This document shows, in pieces, positions 35,877-38,730 of a DNA stretch of 38,730 bases. The notes under the pieces were generated by a model. The model did no database searches, had not been told where the DNA came from, and saw only the letters and a list, made by a program, of their open reading frames with translations. The translations under genes were made by a program, and so were the position numbers. Origin of the DNA: Prevotella sp. (GTDB lineage: Bacteria; Bacteroidota; Bacteroidia; Bacteroidales; Bacteroidaceae); the NCBI GenBank assembly GCA_024690505.1, contig JAILPA010000163.1:1-38730 (forward strand). The letters are read 5' to 3'. Position 1 is the first letter of the stretch, and each line of letters opens with the position of its first letter.

Positions 35877-36053
35877 ATGAACATTAAAGCAATTCGTATG
35901 TTTGACGGCGGTTTTCATCCTTCATCAGGAGGGTTATCATCTGTTGTGTCGATGATGGGACTTGCCTGGATAATGAACCATTCAAGACTGGATTTGGTTG
36001 CGAATTTTCTTTACATCGACATTTCTTCAAAAAGGGAAGCACCGCTTCGATGA
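35877..36053 (+). CDS. small ORF or gene remnant running into the palindromic repeat
   Basis: The 58-residue frame (MNIKAIRMFDGGFHP, then SSGGLSSVVSMMGLAWIMNH) has a promoter box upstream. Its last 18 or so residues are encoded by the dispersed element at 36001-36131, which supplies the stop codon. I do not recognise the family. It may be a gene whose 3' end was displaced when the repeat arrived. Confidence 0.35.
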   Translation: MNIKAIRMFDGGFHPSSGGLSSVVSMMGLAWIMNHSRLDLVANFLYIDISSKREAPLR

Positions 36054-36131
36054 CGGAAAAGCACCGCTTTTCGGGTCAAAAAGCTGTCCTTTTCCACCCT
36101 CAAAGCGGTGCTTTTCCAAAAATCCCGTTGC
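36001..36131. repeat. long palindromic dispersed element, copy 2
   Basis: Outer flanks match copy 1 (6459-6590) in inverted order: CGAATTTTCTTTACATCGA on the left and ATCCCGTTG on the right. The central loop GGGTCAAA and right arm (AAGCTGTCC onward) keep the same orientation as copy 1, so core and flanks are inverted relative to each other. The left half is the same length as in copy 1 (45 bases from GAAGC to the loop end) but several bases differ, so the stem is imperfect. Confidence 0.8.
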
Positions 36132-36188
36132 GAGGCACTTTTTTGCATGTTGGAATTTTCCTGACATTCTGACCACCCAATAAAACTG

Positions 36189-36219
36189 TTGCAATGTTTA
36201 GCGGACAGCAATAATTTTG
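36189..36219 (+). promoter_or_regulatory. promoter of the ECF sigma operon
   Basis: TTG at 36189-36191 and TAATTTTG at 36212-36219 are separated by exactly 20 bases, fitting the primary Bacteroidetes sigma factor. The leader would be about 80 bases. Autoregulation by the ECF factor is not visible. Confidence 0.75.
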
Positions 36220-36306
36220 TTATACGCAAAAAAAATCTACCATCTTACAACCTTTTGGCCTGCTGATACGTTTATAATAACAGAAAGCAGAAAAAAAGAA
36301 CGCCAA

Positions 36307-36822
36307 ATGACCCGAGAACTATTCACCCAACTCGTCCGTAAAGAGCTCCCCAGCTTGCGCCGCTTCCTATTGGCGGCCTGCCGCGGCAACAGCTGTGAGG
36401 CCGATGACGTGGCGCAGGAGGCACTGATGAAGGCCTACGTGGCATCACGCCACTTCGAGGACGACGGGGAACACACATCCCTCTCGACCGTCGCCCCCCG
36501 TTTCTCGGCATGGCTCTACCGCATAGCCTGCAACAGCTTGATAGACCATCAGCGCAAACAGGCATCGCGAGGCACTGACATCGACATTGACAAGGCTGGT
36601 GAGGTAGCGGCCGCCTCCCGTTCCGACGACGGTTTCGCATACCAGGATCTTTACTCGGCCATCGATGGTCTGAATGTCAGCGAGCGTACGGCCGTGCTCC
36701 TCTTCTACATGGAGGATCGTCCTATCAAGGAGATTGCCGCTATCATGGACATAGCCGATGGAACGGTGAAGGCATATCTGTCACGGGGGCGCGACCATCT
36801 GAGAACGAAGTTAAGCAAATGA
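36307..36822 (+). CDS. ECF-family RNA polymerase sigma factor
   Basis: The 171-residue protein has sigma region 2 (CEADDVAQEALMKAYVASRH, then FSAWLYRIACNSLIDHQRKQ, the -10-recognition helix) and region 4 (LNVSERTAVLLFYMEDRPIK, then EIAAIMDIADGTVKAYLSRG, the -35 helix-turn-helix). No region 1 or 3 is present, the ECF layout. The ATG at 36307 is chosen because the in-frame upstream extension to 36217 overlaps the promoter. Its stop overlaps the next gene as ATGA, a common sigma/anti-sigma arrangement. Confidence 0.93.
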   Translation: MTRELFTQLVRKELPSLRRFLLAACRGNSCEADDVAQEALMKAYVASRHFEDDGEHTSLSTVAPRFSAWLYRIACNSLIDHQRKQASRGTDIDIDKAGEVAAASRSDDGFAYQDLYSAIDGLNVSERTAVLLFYMEDRPIKEIAAIMDIADGTVKAYLSRGRDHLRTKLSK

Positions 36823-37580
36823 AAGAAGAGACAAATATGAAAGAAAGAGAACCACAGTCACACAGCCAGATGCAAGATGGCATGACAGAACAGAAGCTAC
36901 GAGACTTCTTCCACGCCTATCGCCCGCAGATTGACGATAACGAGGAGTTCATGGACAAGCTGACAGCTCAGATGGAAAGGCTACGGATAGGCGACGAAAC
37001 GTCGGGAATGGCTGCCGACACCTCACATCAGCAGCAGACACGCATCATTCCGCTCTTCAGCAGACTCCTCCCCTGGGCTGCCAGTATAGCGGCTTGCGTG
37101 GCCATACTCATAGGCAGCATCGCTCTTCTGCGAAACCACCCGACAGGCCAGGCAGATGGCATCGTAAACGCGGAATTAGCCAAGACCAATCAGCAGGGAA
37201 TCCTGCCGAAAGCTGAAGAGCATCTGCAAACGCTTGACGAGACTCCCGCCATGGCTCAGGTCGTGAACGCAGAACCAAAAAAGGAAGCAAAGAGACACAA
37301 TAGACATGCCACTGTGTCAAAAGAGCAGAACGTAGCATCGCCCAATGAGATGCCGACACCAGAAGAAATCGAAGACGCTATCCACGGTGATCAGTCACAA
37401 ATGATGGTCGAAAGGCTACGGGAAGGGCTACAGATAGACGCTGCGGCGGGAATGGGCGACGGGAACACATCGGGAATCGTGGTCGACCCCTACCAAGTAT
37501 TTGAAGACCATACCAGAGGCATCCGCTTACGTGGCGAGCACCTGCAACAAGAGATTGCCATGCTTATGAAAAACCAATAA
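36819..37580 (+). CDS. membrane protein, candidate anti-sigma factor
   Basis: The 253-residue protein has a soluble N-terminus of about 80 residues (LRDFFHAYRPQIDDNEEFMD and on), one membrane helix near residues 83-104 (LLPWAASIAACVAILIGSIA), and a low-complexity periplasmic part rich in Gln, Glu and Lys. A single helix with the sigma-facing part inside is the usual anti-sigma plan; no zinc-binding ASD motif is evident, so the role rests on the 4-base overlap with the sigma gene. Confidence 0.6.
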   Translation: MKEETNMKEREPQSHSQMQDGMTEQKLRDFFHAYRPQIDDNEEFMDKLTAQMERLRIGDETSGMAADTSHQQQTRIIPLFSRLLPWAASIAACVAILIGSIALLRNHPTGQADGIVNAELAKTNQQGILPKAEEHLQTLDETPAMAQVVNAEPKKEAKRHNRHATVSKEQNVASPNEMPTPEEIEDAIHGDQSQMMVERLREGLQIDAAAGMGDGNTSGIVVDPYQVFEDHTRGIRLRGEHLQQEIAMLMKNQ

Positions 37581-37596
37581 AAAGAGACATAAAGCA

Positions 37597-38730
37597 ATGA
37601 AACATTTATTCACCATCATGCTGCTGATGGCCCTCGCCACCGCAGCCCACAGCCAGGAGCCCAACCACCAGCTCCGCCAGCTTGAACAGTACATGCAGGA
37701 GCAAGACTTCTCTGTCAGCCACATCCAGACGAGCGCCATCGAACAAGGCATCACGCACCAATGGCAGGCCTTGCTCAATGCTTACATCATCCATCCGCAA
37801 TCGAGCATCGACAGCACGAAGAGCGCAGCAGAGAATCTGCGTATGATTCACATTTACGACAGCATCAACCACCTGCGTCGCCAAGCTGTGGTGGGTGGCC
37901 TCGACTCTATCCGTCTCACTTTTGCCCGTCTGGGAAAGGATGCATCGGAGAGTTACCTCTACGAATACCATAAGAATGGCATCGACACCATCAAGTATTC
38001 TCTGGCATTCCGTCGCGACAGCGACACGCTCTTATCCTCCCGTTATGGCAACAAGATCTATTTCAGCAATGCCAGCGAGGTAGCCAGCTTCGACTATACA
38101 CGCTACAACGACAGCGACGGCTGGGGGGCTACCGACTGGGGCAACTATTACCACCAATACACCATCCCCAACAACATTTCGCACGACGACATGCGCCCCT
38201 TTGACCACAATGCTTTCGAGACGCTGATAGCCCCCGCGCTGAAGACTGTCAGAAAGCTGAAAGGCGTGAAAGCCTATCCTGTATACTGGCGCCACGATGA
38301 GGGCTTTGACGACAACGTAGGCACGAAAGGCACGCTGACTTCAAAAACAACCCGTCAGAGCGACCACACCAACAAGCACTACGGACTGACCACCGGCACC
38401 TGCTACTTCATTCCCAGAAAGCATGAGGAGGAGGCAAAGGCACTGTACAAACAGCTTGACTCACTGGCACACAACTACGTAGACAGTCATCCTGAACAGT
38501 ATTATCGCTACTCCTTCTCAGAGGGCTTCTCTAATGGGAATCTGAGGAGCATACTGCAAGGCCTTAATTTAGACGACGATTCAAACTATGATCTTAAGAC
38601 CCTCGCCAGCAACGACGGCTTCTATATCCTCTCCATCAACACCAAGGGCGAGCTCTGGGTTCCCCGGGACTGGCCAAAGCTGAAAAGCTATATCAACGGC
38701 CAGCTAACCTACCGCAAGGGGACAAGAAAC
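37597..38730 (+). CDS. exported protein of unknown function, cut by window end
   Basis: The frame is open for 378 codons with no stop to the window edge. It begins with a signal peptide (MKHLFTIMLLMALATAAHSQ). The body is hydrophilic, with YDSINHLRRQAVVGGLDSIR, FDYTRYNDSDGWGATDWGNY and GTCYFIPRKHEEEAKALYKQ; I do not recognise a domain. It starts 16 bases after the anti-sigma candidate, so the three genes form one unit, and it may be a target or sensor of the sigma pathway. This last point is inference. Confidence 0.75.
   Translation, partial: MKHLFTIMLLMALATAAHSQEPNHQLRQLEQYMQEQDFSVSHIQTSAIEQGITHQWQALLNAYIIHPQSSIDSTKSAAENLRMIHIYDSINHLRRQAVVGGLDSIRLTFARLGKDASESYLYEYHKNGIDTIKYSLAFRRDSDTLLSSRYGNKIYFSNASEVASFDYTRYNDSDGWGATDWGNYYHQYTIPNNISHDDMRPFDHNAFETLIAPALKTVRKLKGVKAYPVYWRHDEGFDDNVGTKGTLTSKTTRQSDHTNKHYGLTTGTCYFIPRKHEEEAKALYKQLDSLAHNYVDSHPEQYYRYSFSEGFSNGNLRSILQGLNLDDDSNYDLKTLASNDGFYILSINTKGELWVPRDWPKLKSYINGQLTYRKGTRN

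Overview
The window looks like chromosomal DNA of a Prevotella-type member of the Bacteroidales (Prevotella, Segatella, Xylanibacter or a close relative, GC near 50%). The reasons are the repeated TAnnTTTG -7 promoter boxes (often followed by GCA), the scarcity of Shine-Dalgarno sites, a 1123-residue SecA with a C-terminal zinc site, a GldE-type CNNM/CBS protein, a sodium-pump OadG that carries a lamin-tail domain, DPP-IV, and a 29-residue bS22/mS38-like ribosomal protein. Species assignment is inference. I saw no phage, complete insertion sequence, CRISPR array, tRNA or rRNA.

Layout. 1-2246: an acyltransferase-3 remnant and uxaC (uronate isomerase), both minus. 2247-3011: rplU-rpmA behind a structured leader, closed by a hairpin terminator. 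3038-6297: a minus-strand unit DMP19-like/smpB/HAD/GHL10, with smpB coupled by an ATGA overlap. 6459-6590: a long palindromic repeat. 6898-9904: a small outer-membrane barrel and DPP-IV, both minus. 9934-17998: a long minus-strand block of valS, an AspT/YidE-type carrier, oadG, the biotin carrier, oadB, a broken small lipoprotein and a half-length SpoIIE-like protein. 18064-18886: trmD (probably leaderless) and an array of four 22-bp palindromic units. 18991-24811: outer-membrane protein, lptC, gldE and ppiD, all minus, an envelope-biogenesis group. 24857-27503: a DUF4105 membrane protein overlapping a degenerate alkaline-phosphatase-superfamily protein. 27528-27637: a second, unrelated array with the same 22-bp period. 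27721-34263: secA and an ABC ATPase, then HU, the bS22-like gene and rng. 34355-35802: umuC/dinB-type polymerase, minus. 35825-36131: a small ORF that runs into the second copy of the palindromic repeat. 36189-38730: an ECF sigma factor, a membrane anti-sigma candidate and an unknown exported protein cut by the window edge.

How genes work together. OadG, the biotin carrier and OadB are three of the four parts of a membrane decarboxylase sodium pump; the carboxyltransferase subunit is not in the window. The AspT-like carrier beside them could exchange dicarboxylates. LptC, PpiD, the outer-membrane proteins and SecA serve envelope export. RplU, RpmA, SmpB, ValS, TrmD, RNase G and the bS22-like protein serve translation and RNA turnover.

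The least ordinary signals are: a dispersed palindromic element (perfect 35-bp arms in one copy, a flipped core in the other); two intergenic arrays sharing a 22-bp period, one with a compensatory base-pair change; candidate in-frame insertions of repeat-like DNA in gldE and umuC and an internal duplication in valS; a lipoprotein-leader/half-SpoIIE chimera; three promoters placed so close to start codons that the mRNAs should be leaderless; and a structured rplU leader.
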